Numbered from the stretch's first letter, positions 1 to 7,232 are shown. The stretch: DNA of 20,281 bases from Chloroflexi bacterium UBA4733 (GCA_002404055.1 DHIZ01000170.1:13204-33484), one strand, 5' to 3'. Numbers and translations are program-made. The notes: generated by a model from the letters alone, not told the origin.

Positions 1-67
1 GGCGGAGACGCCGTTGGCAAGCAGACCGCGCAAAACTTTAGCGTCGCACTCCCGCGTGACCACCCCC

Positions 68-97
68 TTGACGCCCTCCCAGGCAGAAGGCTACGCT
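68..97 (+). promoter_or_regulatory. Candidate sigma70-type promoter for the sulfatase gene
   Basis: TTGACG at 68-73 is followed, after an 18-base spacer, by TACGCT at 92-97. The -35 matches consensus well; the -10 keeps only the TA...T frame. A start near 104 would give a leader of about 20 bases carrying GAGGG (110-114), ten bases before the ATG at 125. Nothing else is seen in bases 1-124. Confidence 0.4.
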
Positions 98-124
98 TAT
101 GCCGGCAATGAGGGATAAACAACT

Positions 125-1630
125 ATGACACGTGACAACACCACCGCCTCCGGCCCCCTGAACTTTGTGCTGTTCAATCCCGACGAATGGCGGGCGGACT
201 GTGCCGGCTGTTACGGCGACACCGTAGTCCAGACGCCGAACCTGGACGCGCTGGCAGCGCAGGGCACGCGCTTTGATCAGTGCCACGTCCAGCACACCGT
301 CTGCACCCCTTCCCGCACGTCTTTCATGACCGGCTGGTACCCGCACGTGCGCGGCCACCGGACACTGTGGCATCTCTTACGTCCCGACGAACCCAACCTC
401 CTGCGCTACCTGACGCAGGCCGGCTACGACGTGCGCATGTACGGTAAGAACGATCTGCTGGCCCAGGCGAGTTTCGCCGACAGCGTGGAAGAGGCCGGTA
501 ACCCGGCCGGTCGCGGGGCAGGCCACCCGAATCCGTGGCCGGAAGGCGACCCGCGCTTTCACAGCTTCCTCTTTGGTCCTGGCGGCGACCGGCACGACCA
601 CCACGACTATCGCTGCGCCGAGGCGGGCATGCAGTTCCTGCGCGGAGAGCACGAGCGACCATTCTGTCTCTTTCTGCCGCTCGGCAGTCCGCACCCACCG
701 TACACCGCGCCGCAACCCTTCCATACGATGTACGATTCGTCCGCGCTGCCACCCTTGCGGCCCGCTGGTTTGCCCGATAAGCCGCGCTTCTACGAGGAGA
801 TCCGCCGCAGCCGGCGCCTGGACGAGCTGGATGACGCGACGTTGCGCCAGATCCGCGCAGTCTACCTCGGCATGATCAGCTACACCGACTGGCTGCTCGG
901 TGAGGTCCTGCGCACGCTCGACGAGTGCGGCCTGGCGGACAACACGGTAGTGCTCGTCTTTTCCGACCACGGCGACTGGGCGGGCGACTACGGTATCGTC
1001 GAGAAGTGGCCCAGCGGCCTCGACGACACATTGACGCGCGTTCCTTTTGTCGCGCGTCTCCCCGGCGGCGTCCAGGGCCACGCCGTCAAGGAAGTCACCG
1101 AGTTGCTCGACCTCACGCCTACCGTGCTGGACCTCGCCGGCATCCCCCTGGCGCACACGCAGTTCGGGCGTTCCTTCCTCCCGCAACTGCACGGCGCCGC
1201 CGGTGACCCGCAGCGCGCCGCGTTTGCGGAAGGCGGCTACGACAGCAACGAAGCGCACGCATTTGAGGGCAGGACGGGACGCGACCAGTTCGCTCGTAAC
1301 CGGAAGCATATCTACTGGCCGAAAGGTGACTTGCAGCAGCGCGATCCGCTCTCCATCTGCCGGGCGACGATGATCCGCACCGCCACCCACAAACTAGTCC
1401 GGCGACCGCAGGAGGTCTCCGAGCTGTACGACCTGGCTGCCGATCCACTGGAACTCAACAATCGCTATAACGATCCAGCGTACGCCGCTGTGCAAGGCGA
1501 CCTGGAGACCCGCCTTCTCGATTGGTACATCCACACAAGCGATGTCACGCCCTTTCAGGAGGACCCACGCGGCCAGACCCAGGCGAAAATGGGCAGCGCC
1601 CACGCCATCGTCGGCGCCAGTGACGCCTGA
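125..1630 (+). CDS. Sulfatase (type I, Cys-type formylglycine family), cytoplasmic
   Basis: A 501-residue sulfatase of the alkaline phosphatase superfamily, which hydrolyses sulfate esters. The signature CTPSR lies at residues 60-64, so Cys60 is the predicted formylglycine precursor. The N-terminal metal site is NPDEWRAD (D20), YGKN around 109 corresponds to the GK part of the second sulfatase signature, SPHPPY resembles the usual PHxPY segment, and SDHGD (280-284) is the C-terminal metal site. Length is normal for the family. There is no signal peptide or membrane segment, so it should act in the cytoplasm, on a small imported sulfate ester such as a choline- or sugar-sulfate; the substrate cannot be read from sequence. 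The ATG at 125 is preceded by GAGGG with good spacing. The gene is alone on its strand and converges on hemC. No formylglycine-generating enzyme is in the window. Family assignment is secure, substrate unknown. Confidence 0.93.
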   Translation: MTRDNTTASGPLNFVLFNPDEWRADCAGCYGDTVVQTPNLDALAAQGTRFDQCHVQHTVCTPSRTSFMTGWYPHVRGHRTLWHLLRPDEPNLLRYLTQAGYDVRMYGKNDLLAQASFADSVEEAGNPAGRGAGHPNPWPEGDPRFHSFLFGPGGDRHDHHDYRCAEAGMQFLRGEHERPFCLFLPLGSPHPPYTAPQPFHTMYDSSALPPLRPAGLPDKPRFYEEIRRSRRLDELDDATLRQIRAVYLGMISYTDWLLGEVLRTLDECGLADNTVVLVFSDHGDWAGDYGIVEKWPSGLDDTLTRVPFVARLPGGVQGHAVKEVTELLDLTPTVLDLAGIPLAHTQFGRSFLPQLHGAAGDPQRAAFAEGGYDSNEAHAFEGRTGRDQFARNRKHIYWPKGDLQQRDPLSICRATMIRTATHKLVRRPQEVSELYDLAADPLELNNRYNDPAYAAVQGDLETRLLDWYIHTSDVTPFQEDPRGQTQAKMGSAHAIVGASDA

Positions 1631-1675
1631 CGGCTGGGGGAGCGGAGAGAGGGCCTGTCCACGACCCGCGCCTAC

Positions 1676-2605
1676 CTATCCAGGCGCAAGCAACTCCGCC
1701 GCACCCTCCTGCAGTAATACCTCCGCCACGGCCAGCCCCAGCGCCCCCGGCGCGTCGGATGGCCCGCGCTGTTCCGCCTGGAGCTGGCGTCGGCCATCGG
1801 CGGAACAAACGAGCGCCCGTAGCCACAACACTGTGTCCTGCCACACTGCGTAGGCGGCGATTGGCGTGCGACAACTTCCTTCCAGCCGCCGGACACAGGC
1901 GCGCTCAGCGCTGCAGCAGGCGGCCGTCACCGGGTCGTGAATAGCGCTCAGCAACTCGCGCAACGCAGCATCCTCGCCGCGCAGTTCCACGGCGATCGCG
2001 CCTTGCCCCGCTTCGGGGAGGACGACTTCCGGTGACAGGCGCTCGCTAATGGAGGACGCGAGGCCCAGGCGGTCGAGACCGGCACAGGCCAGCACCACAC
2101 CGTCCAGTTGCAACTCGGCCGCCTTGCGCAGGCGGGTCGGCACATTGCCGCGAATCGGCTCGACTTGACAATCGGGACGGATACGACGAAGCAAGGCGGT
2201 TCTCCGGATGCTGCTGGTCGCCAGGCGAGCGCCGGCCGGCAGTGTCGCCAGCGTGAAGCTGCCGGCTGCCGCCAGCGCATCGCGGGGATCTGCACGCGGC
2301 GGCAAGGCGCCGATGACGAGACCCTCCGGCAGGTCGCTCTCCAAGTCCTTGAGGCTGTGGACGGCCAGGTCGATACGACCAGCCAGCAGGGCGCCTTCGA
2401 TCTCCCGCGCGAAGATGCCCCGGCTGCCTACCGCCGCAAACGGGCGATCGGTGTAGCGATCACCGCGGGTTGACAGCACGATTTCCTGGCAGCGCAGTCC
2501 CGGCCAGGCTGTCTGGAGGAGGTCGATGACCGTCCGCGTTTGCACCAGCGCCAGGTCGCTGCCGCGCGTGCCGACACGCAGCGGCACGTTCAGCGCCGCC
2601 ATCAT
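1676..2605 (-). CDS. hemC: Hydroxymethylbilane synthase (porphobilinogen deaminase)
   Basis: Polymerises four porphobilinogen molecules to hydroxymethylbilane in heme/tetrapyrrole synthesis, in the cytosol. Visible hallmarks are the N-terminal RVGTRGSDLALVQT, the catalytic aspartate in VHSLKD (D87), RGNVPTRLRK, ACAGLDRLGL, PEAGQGAIAVE, and Cys245 in LEGSCRTPIA, which carries the dipyrromethane cofactor. At 309 residues it is full length. Its start overlaps the stop of the upstream prenyl synthase gene as ATGA (2602-2605), so the two are probably translationally coupled; a second ATG follows immediately. No other heme gene is within the window, so it is split from the usual hemA/hemB/hemD neighbours. 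It converges with the sulfatase gene, with only 45 bases between their stops and no obvious terminator there. Confidence 0.97.
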   Translation of the reverse strand: MMAALNVPLRVGTRGSDLALVQTRTVIDLLQTAWPGLRCQEIVLSTRGDRYTDRPFAAVGSRGIFAREIEGALLAGRIDLAVHSLKDLESDLPEGLVIGALPPRADPRDALAAAGSFTLATLPAGARLATSSIRRTALLRRIRPDCQVEPIRGNVPTRLRKAAELQLDGVVLACAGLDRLGLASSISERLSPEVVLPEAGQGAIAVELRGEDAALRELLSAIHDPVTAACCSAERACVRRLEGSCRTPIAAYAVWQDTVLWLRALVCSADGRRQLQAEQRGPSDAPGALGLAVAEVLLQEGAAELLAPG

Positions 2606-3702
2606 TCGCTGCGCTGCGTCAACAGGAACACCAGCCCTGTTAGGAACGCGCGCACTTCCGCCGGGATGCTGAGCTGCTCCAGAGCGGCCGCAGCCTGCGT
2701 CACCAACTGGGCGCTGAGCGATTCGCTATAGGCGAGCGAACCGCCGTCGCGCAAGAGGTGCTGCGCCTGGCGAGCCGCAGCATTATCCAACTCGTGATCA
2801 CCAATCAATGCCGCCAGGGCAGCCGCATGCGGCCCGCGCAGGCCGTGTACCGAGAGGAGTGTTCGTTTCCCTTCGCGCAGGTCCGCACCCACGGGCTTGC
2901 CGGTGACGCGCTCACTGCCGAACACTCCCAGGATGTCGTCTTGGACCTGGTAGGCAATGCCAAGCGGCACCGCAAACTGGCTCAAAGCGGCCAGTTGCTC
3001 CGGACCGGCTCCTGCCAATATGGCGCCGATGTGTAAAGGTCCTTCGATGGTGTACTTGGCAGTCTTGTAGCGATGGATCAGCAGCACGCGAGCCTCGTCG
3101 ACCTGCGGGTCAAGTTCAGCCAGCACGTCGAGCGCCTCACCGTAGCCGGTCTCCAGGGCGACCCGCGAGAGCACCAGCGTGGCGCGCAGCAGGCGATCCG
3201 GCGCTACCGGCGCTCGCGCCAGCACATCGTAGGCCAGCATTGCCGCTACGTCGCCGGCGAGAATCGCCAGCGACGTGCCGTAGCGCGCCGCATCGGCGGC
3301 AGGATAGCGCGCCGCGACATCGGCGCGCAGGACCTGATGCAACGTCGGCTGGCCGTGGCGCGTCGCGTCACGATCAAACACGTCGTCGTGGGCCAGGAGA
3401 AAGGCGTGCAGGAGTTCGACGGCAGCGCCGGCAACGACCAGGCGGTCATCGTCCGGCTCTGGAGCAAAACAGCGGTATCCCGTGGCCACCAGCGCGGCAC
3501 GAATACGCTTGCCCCCCGCCAGGGTGAAGACCCGCAAGGCGTCGAGCAACTGGTAACTCTCCGGCGATACCAGCGCCGCGTCGGCTAACTTTGCAGCAAA
3601 GTATTGCCGGAGATAGGCCTCGACGGCCAGCTTCCGCGCGGAAAGGTCAGCACGAGCGGCGTCAGTGCTGGGAACCACCGCGACCGCTTGCATCTCTCCC
3701 AC
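2602..3702 (-). CDS. Polyprenyl (geranylgeranyl-type) diphosphate synthase
   Basis: A trans-isoprenyl diphosphate synthase condensing isopentenyl diphosphate onto allylic diphosphates. Seen (numbering from the GTG at 3702): GGKRIR (63-68), first aspartate-rich motif DDVFD (106-110), KTAKYT, and second motif YQVQDDILG (251-259). The second motif is DDxxG rather than DDxxD, followed by VTGKPVGADLREGKRT, a pattern I know from actinobacterial GGPP synthases, so this is a subfamily trait and not damage. At 366 residues the length is normal. The start is uncertain: GTG at 3702 or ATG at 3693; neither has an ideal ribosome site, although GGTGGGAGAG lies directly before the ATG. It heads a two-gene operon with hemC. 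Product length (C20 versus longer) cannot be fixed from sequence; roles in carotenoids, quinone tails or prenylated heme are all possible. Confidence 0.92.
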   Translation of the reverse strand: MGEMQAVAVVPSTDAARADLSARKLAVEAYLRQYFAAKLADAALVSPESYQLLDALRVFTLAGGKRIRAALVATGYRCFAPEPDDDRLVVAGAAVELLHAFLLAHDDVFDRDATRHGQPTLHQVLRADVAARYPAADAARYGTSLAILAGDVAAMLAYDVLARAPVAPDRLLRATLVLSRVALETGYGEALDVLAELDPQVDEARVLLIHRYKTAKYTIEGPLHIGAILAGAGPEQLAALSQFAVPLGIAYQVQDDILGVFGSERVTGKPVGADLREGKRTLLSVHGLRGPHAAALAALIGDHELDNAAARQAQHLLRDGGSLAYSESLSAQLVTQAAAALEQLSIPAEVRAFLTGLVFLLTQRSE

Positions 3703-3721
3703 CGTTCCACGTTGCTAGGCG

Positions 3722-3750
3722 ATTGTACCAGCGATCTCCTATACTGTCTG
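3722..3750 (-). promoter_or_regulatory. Candidate promoter for the prenyl synthase-hemC operon
   Basis: On the minus strand CAGACA (3750-3745) is followed after exactly 17 bases by TACAAT (3727-3722). This matches 4/6 and 5/6 of the consensus hexamers. Initiation near 3715 would leave a short leader of roughly 12-22 bases before the GTG or ATG start. Confidence 0.5.
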
Positions 3751-3764
3751 CTGGCGCGGGGAGG
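3740..3764 (+). promoter_or_regulatory. Candidate -10 element and ribosome site for aroQ
   Basis: TATACT at 3740-3745 is a strong -10 match, but no good -35 sits 15-19 bases upstream (TTGCTA at 3712-3717 is 22 away). GGGGAGG at 3758-3764 lies eight bases before the GTG at 3773 and fixes that start. The -10 overlaps the divergent promoter for the prenyl synthase operon. Confidence 0.4.
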
Positions 3765-3772
3765 CGCTGCAC

Positions 3773-4207
3773 GTGCATCTATTGATTCTCCATGGCCCGA
3801 ATCTCAACCTCTTTGGACGGCGCGAACCGCACATCTACGGCAGCGTCACGCTACCGCAGATCAACGAACGCCTGGCAACGCTGGCGAAGGAGCTCGGCTG
3901 CCGGCTGTCCACCGTTCAATCCAATCACGAGGGTGTACTGATCGATTTCTTTCACGCCCACATCGACGACGCGCAAGGCGCGGTGTTGAATCCCGGCGGG
4001 CTGACGCAGTACAGCGTCTCGCTGCACGACTGTATCAAGGCGATGCCTTTTCCGGTGATGGAAGCCCATCTCTCCAACCTGGCAGCGCGCGAAGAGTGGC
4101 GCCATCGTTCCATCATCGCGCCGGCCTGCCGGGGAACCGTCACCGGCCTCGGCTGGCGCAGCTACACCGCCGCGCTGCGTGCCCTGGTGGAGACACTGCA
4201 GGACTAG
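3773..4207 (+). CDS. aroQ: 3-dehydroquinate dehydratase, type II
   Basis: Third step of the shikimate pathway: 3-dehydroquinate to 3-dehydroshikimate, by the dodecameric type II enzyme in the cytosol. The sequence shows HGPNLNLFGRREPHIYG with the catalytic Tyr22 and Arg17, NPGGLTQYSVSLHD (Asn73), EAHLSN (catalytic His99), and a C-terminal RHRSIIAPACRGTVTGLG. The length of 144 residues is typical. It uses a GTG start, supported by GGGGAGG eight bases upstream. The position before NPGG reads VLN and the EVH motif is EAH, both within family variation. It stands divergent from the prenyl synthase-hemC operon; no other shikimate gene is nearby. Confidence 0.97.
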   Translation: MHLLILHGPNLNLFGRREPHIYGSVTLPQINERLATLAKELGCRLSTVQSNHEGVLIDFFHAHIDDAQGAVLNPGGLTQYSVSLHDCIKAMPFPVMEAHLSNLAAREEWRHRSIIAPACRGTVTGLGWRSYTAALRALVETLQD

Positions 4208-4229
4208 GGTCACGACCGAGGGCGCCCGT

Positions 4230-4246
4230 CCACCGCACTACGGTGG
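4230..4246 (+). terminator. Possible short hairpin terminator after aroQ
   Basis: CCACCG / CACTA loop / CGGTGG is a perfect six-base-pair stem, 22 bases after the aroQ stop, followed by TATGCTATTCT rather than a clean T-run. A second small stem, GTGCTG-ATTCG-CAGCAC, lies at 4276-4292. Either could be a weak terminator. Bases 4208-4420 show no gene. Confidence 0.35.
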
Positions 4247-4420
4247 TATGCTATTCTCGATGCACCGTTGATGCGGTGCTGATTCGCAGCACTCGCGGCG
4301 TGATACCGACTCACCAATGGTCGCATCTTCCGCCGGAGTGAGCAGCGCTGCAGACGACTACGGTGCGTCGCGCCCATAGGACGCTGGACACAATCGTGCC
4401 GGATATTGAAGGATGACCAG

Positions 4421-5245
4421 ATGACTGAAGAGACGATTGTCCAGCAGGCAGGAGACGCGCCGGGAGCGTCGGCGCTGCCAGCCGAGGCCGCTCCTGCGGC
4501 CGCTAGAGAGAACGGCTCGGCAAAGCCCGCCCACGGCTCACGTGCGATTGATGATGTCGAGGATCTCGCCGAAGACGACGATGACGATAGCGACGATAGC
4601 GACGACGATGATGAAGATGAGGACGACGATACAGTGGATGAGGTCATGATGGTTGATGATGACGCCGATGATGCGCCGGCAACGAGCGAAGAGACGGGCT
4701 CGATCACGCTACGGCTCTCTACCGACCTTCGGCGGCGCTTGCGACGCCGAGCGGATCGCGAGGGCGTCACCGCCGAGGAACTGGCCGAGGAACTGCTCGG
4801 CGCTGCCGTCCGGCGGCCGGCAGCAGAATCGTTGACGGAGGTCCTGGCACGGTTGGAGAAGGTGGAACGCAGCGTCGCTGAGCTCGGAGCGGCACGCCCT
4901 CGCCCGGAGACACCCGCTCCCGCCCGACGACCAGAGGAGCGGCCGCGCGGCGACTTTGGCAGCCGCGCTCCGTCCGGCGGCTTCGGCGATCGCGGACCGA
5001 GCGAACGCCCAAGCTATGGCGACCGTGGCAGCTATGCCGGGCCACGACGCCAGGATGACCGTCCGCGCTTCGGTGAGCGGCCGCCCTCCAGCGGCTTCGG
5101 GCGCCCCGAGGGACGCTTTGGCGACCGCCCCCGCAACGATGCCCCGGATCGCGGCCCATCGCGTCCGTTTGAGCGCCGCAACGATCGAGACGAGAGCCGC
5201 GACCGCCCGCCCCGCCGCTGGGAATCGCCCCGTCGCGGCGAGTAA
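4421..5245 (+). CDS. Acidic / ribbon-helix-helix / RG-rich low-complexity protein, unrecognised
   Basis: I do not recognise a named family. The 274-residue protein has clear parts: an Ala-rich start (1-40); a nearly pure Asp/Glu/Ser run (51-83); a segment 94-130 (SITLRLSTDLRRRLRRRADR, then a helix TAEELAEELL) that reads as a CopG/Arc-type ribbon-helix-helix; a short amphipathic helix (135-157); and a long basic, disordered tail (158-274) full of FGDR, YGDR, FGER and RG motifs. RHH proteins normally bind DNA as dimers; the tail resembles nucleic-acid-binding RG/RGG tails. The start is the ATG at 4421, with GAAGGA seven bases upstream; an upstream in-frame TTG at 4406 would leave no such spacing. 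The next gene (GtrA family) begins six bases after the stop, so the two are probably co-transcribed. A DNA- or RNA-binding role is inference. Confidence 0.75.
   Translation: MTEETIVQQAGDAPGASALPAEAAPAAARENGSAKPAHGSRAIDDVEDLAEDDDDDSDDSDDDDEDEDDDTVDEVMMVDDDADDAPATSEETGSITLRLSTDLRRRLRRRADREGVTAEELAEELLGAAVRRPAAESLTEVLARLEKVERSVAELGAARPRPETPAPARRPEERPRGDFGSRAPSGGFGDRGPSERPSYGDRGSYAGPRRQDDRPRFGERPPSSGFGRPEGRFGDRPRNDAPDRGPSRPFERRNDRDESRDRPPRRWESPRRGE
4574..4630 (+). repeat. GAC/GAT-rich trinucleotide tract encoding the acidic run
   Basis: Nineteen consecutive codons are almost all GAC, GAT, GAA, GAG or AGC, giving Asp/Glu/Ser residues 52-70. It is an imperfect triplet repeat in the coding frame and could change length by slippage without a frameshift. 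Confidence 0.6.
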
Positions 5246-5251
5246 CGCTGC

Positions 5252-5752
5252 ATGAGCAGGCGCGTCCAGGTCGCGTCGCCTTTCACCGCTCTGTTACGTT
5301 TGGCGCCGGAGCGCTGGCACGTCTCGCTCGTGCGCCTGCTGCGCTTCGGTACAGTCGGCGGCATCGGCTTCGGCGTAAACGAGGGGCTCCTGTACGTCGG
5401 CCACGGCCGCTTGCATCTGGCGTTGTGGCTTGCCCAGGTGATCGCCATCGAATCGGCCATTATCTGCAACTACCTGCTTAATGATCGCTGGACGTTTCAT
5501 CACGCGCACCCCTCCTGGGAGCGCTTTTGCCGCTTTAACGGCGTCTCCCTGGTCAGCCTCGTCGTGAACATCCTGGTGGTTCAATTGTGTACGCATTTCA
5601 CCACCCTGCATTACCTCGCGGCGAACGCCCTCGGTGTACTCCTGGCCTTTGCTGTCAACTACCTCCTCAATGTCTACTGGGCCTACGGCAAAGCCCTCTC
5701 GCGCCCCGACGCCCCGTCAAAGATGTCGAATTTGCTGAAGTCGGGCGAATAA
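5252..5752 (+). CDS. GtrA-family membrane protein
   Basis: A 166-residue protein of the GtrA-like family, small four-helix membrane proteins associated with moving lipid-linked sugars or with polysaccharide and teichoic-acid-type modification. Visible are LLRFGTVGGIGFGVNEGLLY (about 29-48), IESAIICNYLLNDRWTF (65-81, with the family's NF/NYxxNxxWTF signature) and a C-terminal pair of hydrophobic helices ending NYLLNVYWAYG. The ATG at 5252 is six bases after the stop of the acidic-RHH gene and has only a weak ribosome site, in line with translational coupling. No partner glycosyltransferase is adjacent, so the carried substrate is unknown. The polysaccharide-type operon at 7527 is close but separated by a terminator and tRNA genes. 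Confidence 0.88.
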   Translation: MSRRVQVASPFTALLRLAPERWHVSLVRLLRFGTVGGIGFGVNEGLLYVGHGRLHLALWLAQVIAIESAIICNYLLNDRWTFHHAHPSWERFCRFNGVSLVSLVVNILVVQLCTHFTTLHYLAANALGVLLAFAVNYLLNVYWAYGKALSRPDAPSKMSNLLKSGE

Positions 5753-6115
5753 GGGGCGCCGGTTGCCCACCCATTGCTCAGGTGACTGCCTTTACAAACC
5801 CCGGCGCCCCATGGCGACACGAACGACGCCCGGCTAGGACCTTTGTCGGAGCACTGGCGGCCTCACAATACAGATCGTTTGTCTTTGGGACCGACATTCC
5901 AAAGGTCTCACCGCCTGTTTCTCGTAACAATCACACTTTGTTAATGTAGCCGCCGCGCCAGTGGGAATCGCGTTGACGTCACATTGAGATAGGTAGTCCG
6001 TCGCAAAATTGCCTAGTACTTTCTGGCTGGACGACCCCAATTGTCACCGGCGCATGCGATGCTACTCACACAGACAGGTATGATTGACACAGGCGATAAG
6101 CGAAGGAGTGCGGGC
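5753..6115. other. 363-bp intergenic region with short inverted repeats
   Basis: No credible gene is seen. GGGGCGCCGG (5753-5762) pairs perfectly with CCGGCGCCCC (5801-5810) over a 38-base loop right after the GtrA stop, a possible weak terminator. CTTTGG (5883-5888) pairs with CCAAAG (5899-5904), and TAACAA (5925-5930) with TTGTTA (5938-5943); these are operator-sized dyads in a locally AT-richer stretch before the CAP gene. TTGACG at 5973 has no well-spaced -10. AAGGAG (6103-6108) is the ribosome site for the next gene. Confidence 0.4.
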
Positions 6116-7069
6116 ATGCGGTTCAATTTTCGGGGGTGGTGGCGCCCCCTGGCGATGGCGGGAATGATGGCCTTCACTGTTACAGGTGGAGCCCTATCAG
6201 CCAGTGCTAATGCATCAGCAGCGGGCACCGCCATGAGCGACCAGATCGTCCAGATTATTAATCAAGATCGTGTTTCGAACGGGTTAAGTGCCTTGACCGT
6301 TGATCCGCGCTTGACCCAGGTCGCACAACAGCGCGCCCAGTTTCTGATCACGCACAGCTACTTTTCCCACTGCAGCGGCGGCGAGAGTAGCTTGAGTTGC
6401 CCGCAATCCAGCCTTGACATCACGCCGCGCATGATGCAAGCAGGGATCGGCGTTAACGTGCCGGGGACAACCATCGCCGAGAATCTGGCGCTCAACAACT
6501 ACATAGCCGCGAACGCTGATACCGCCGCCGCCAACACCAACACTGCCTGGCTGAACAGCCCAGAACACAAAGCGAACATTATGGACCCCAAGCTGATCTA
6601 CACGGGCGTCGTCGTGCAGTGTTGCTGGGCCGGTACCTTTAGCGGCACCAATGTCCACCTAAGCGACCAGGCCTCGATCTTCGTCCAGGTCTTCAGCGGC
6701 GGCCCGGGCGCCCAGCCTGCCACCACGGTGACCGAGACGCAGCCAACGCCAACCCCAACCGCTGCCCCAGCGCCGGCAGCCTCATCGTCAACGGGCTGCC
6801 AGTTTATACTTGGCTTTGCCACAATGGCCAATGCCATTCCCCAGGCCGTCGGTCAGTGTTCCGGCGAAGAGAGCCACAACCCGACGAACGGCGATGCCAT
6901 TCAGCACACAGCGGGCGGACTGCTGGTCTGGCGTAAGGCGGACAACTGGACAGCCTTTACCGACGGCTATCACACCTGGGTGAACGGCCCGAACGGCGTC
7001 CAGGAGCGCCTGAACACCCAGCGCTTCAGCTTCGAAGCCAACCCGGACGGCCTACCCGTGGCCTCCTAA
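6116..7069 (+). CDS. Secreted CAP-domain (SCP/PR-1, YkwD-like) protein with a C-terminal 'WRKADNWTAF' domain
   Basis: A 317-residue exported protein. Residues 1-36 are a signal peptide (RFNFRGWWRPLAM, a hydrophobic core, then ASANASA). Residues 42-195 form a CAP domain with QIINQDRVSNGLSAL, YFSH (H85), AENLA (E122), AWLNSPEHKANIM (E150, H151) and a closing FVQVFSG. Residues 200-226 are a Pro/Thr/Ala linker. Residues 228-317 form a separate domain with two Cys (228, 248) and the block GGLLVWRKADNWTAFTDGY, which I associate with secreted Chloroflexota proteins but cannot name. The ATG at 6116 has AAGGAG seven bases upstream; earlier in-frame TTG and ATG codons would spoil the signal peptide. 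Biochemical activity of bacterial CAP proteins is mostly unknown. Envelope or extracellular location is well supported. Confidence 0.9.
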   Translation: MRFNFRGWWRPLAMAGMMAFTVTGGALSASANASAAGTAMSDQIVQIINQDRVSNGLSALTVDPRLTQVAQQRAQFLITHSYFSHCSGGESSLSCPQSSLDITPRMMQAGIGVNVPGTTIAENLALNNYIAANADTAAANTNTAWLNSPEHKANIMDPKLIYTGVVVQCCWAGTFSGTNVHLSDQASIFVQVFSGGPGAQPATTVTETQPTPTPTAAPAPAASSSTGCQFILGFATMANAIPQAVGQCSGEESHNPTNGDAIQHTAGGLLVWRKADNWTAFTDGYHTWVNGPNGVQERLNTQRFSFEANPDGLPVAS

Positions 7070-7085
7070 CCCAGGAGGGGAACCA

Positions 7086-7128
7086 CAACAGGGGGAGGAA
7101 GCGCCGGAGCGCTTCCTCCCCCCTGTTG
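7086..7128. terminator. Strong bidirectional hairpin terminator
   Basis: A stem of about 19 base pairs runs from CAACAGGGGGAGGAAGCGC (7086-7104) through a CGGA loop (7105-7108) to GCGCTTCC...TGTTG (7109-7128), with one extra C on the right arm. It lies 17 bases after the CAP gene stop (+) and about 17 bases past the end of tRNA-Ser(GCU) (-), so it can end transcripts from both sides. T-tracts are short (GGTTTCTC on +). Confidence 0.8.
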
Positions 7129-7145
7129 GTTTCTCTGGACATCGG

Positions 7146-7232
7146 CGGAGAGGCGGGGATTCGAACCCCGGGTGGAATTACTCCCACAACGGTTTAGCAA
7201 ACCGTCGCACTAGGCCACTATGCGACCTCTCC
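7146..7232 (-). tRNA. tRNA-Ser (anticodon GCU)
   Basis: Read on the minus strand, acceptor GGAGAGG pairs with CCTCTCC, followed by discriminator G. The T-arm has the standard GGTTCGAATCC. The anticodon stem-loop ACGGT-TTGCTAA-ACCGT carries GCT, decoding AGC/AGT. A long variable arm (TGTGGGAGTAATTCCACC region) is typical of a class II tRNA-Ser. CCA is not encoded, so it must be added by CCA-adding enzyme. Confidence 0.97.

Noticed and set aside
377..1390. A 337-codon minus-strand open frame within the sulfatase gene
   Set aside because: Shadow of the sulfatase, whose CTPSR, GK and SDHGD motifs are clear; the antisense product has no known pattern or ribosome site.
2602..3702. Second aspartate motif of the prenyl synthase is DDILG, not DDxxD
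   Set aside because: Looks like a defect at first, but DDxxG followed by VTGKPVGxDLREGKRT is normal for an actinobacterial-type subfamily.
3604..4341. A 245-codon plus-strand frame overlapping the prenyl synthase start and aroQ
   Set aside because: Overlaps two certain genes in another frame, and its product has no domain and shadow-like composition.
7070..7085. AGGAGGGG ribosome-site-like sequence just after the CAP gene stop
   Set aside because: No start codon follows before the terminator hairpin, so it cannot serve a gene.
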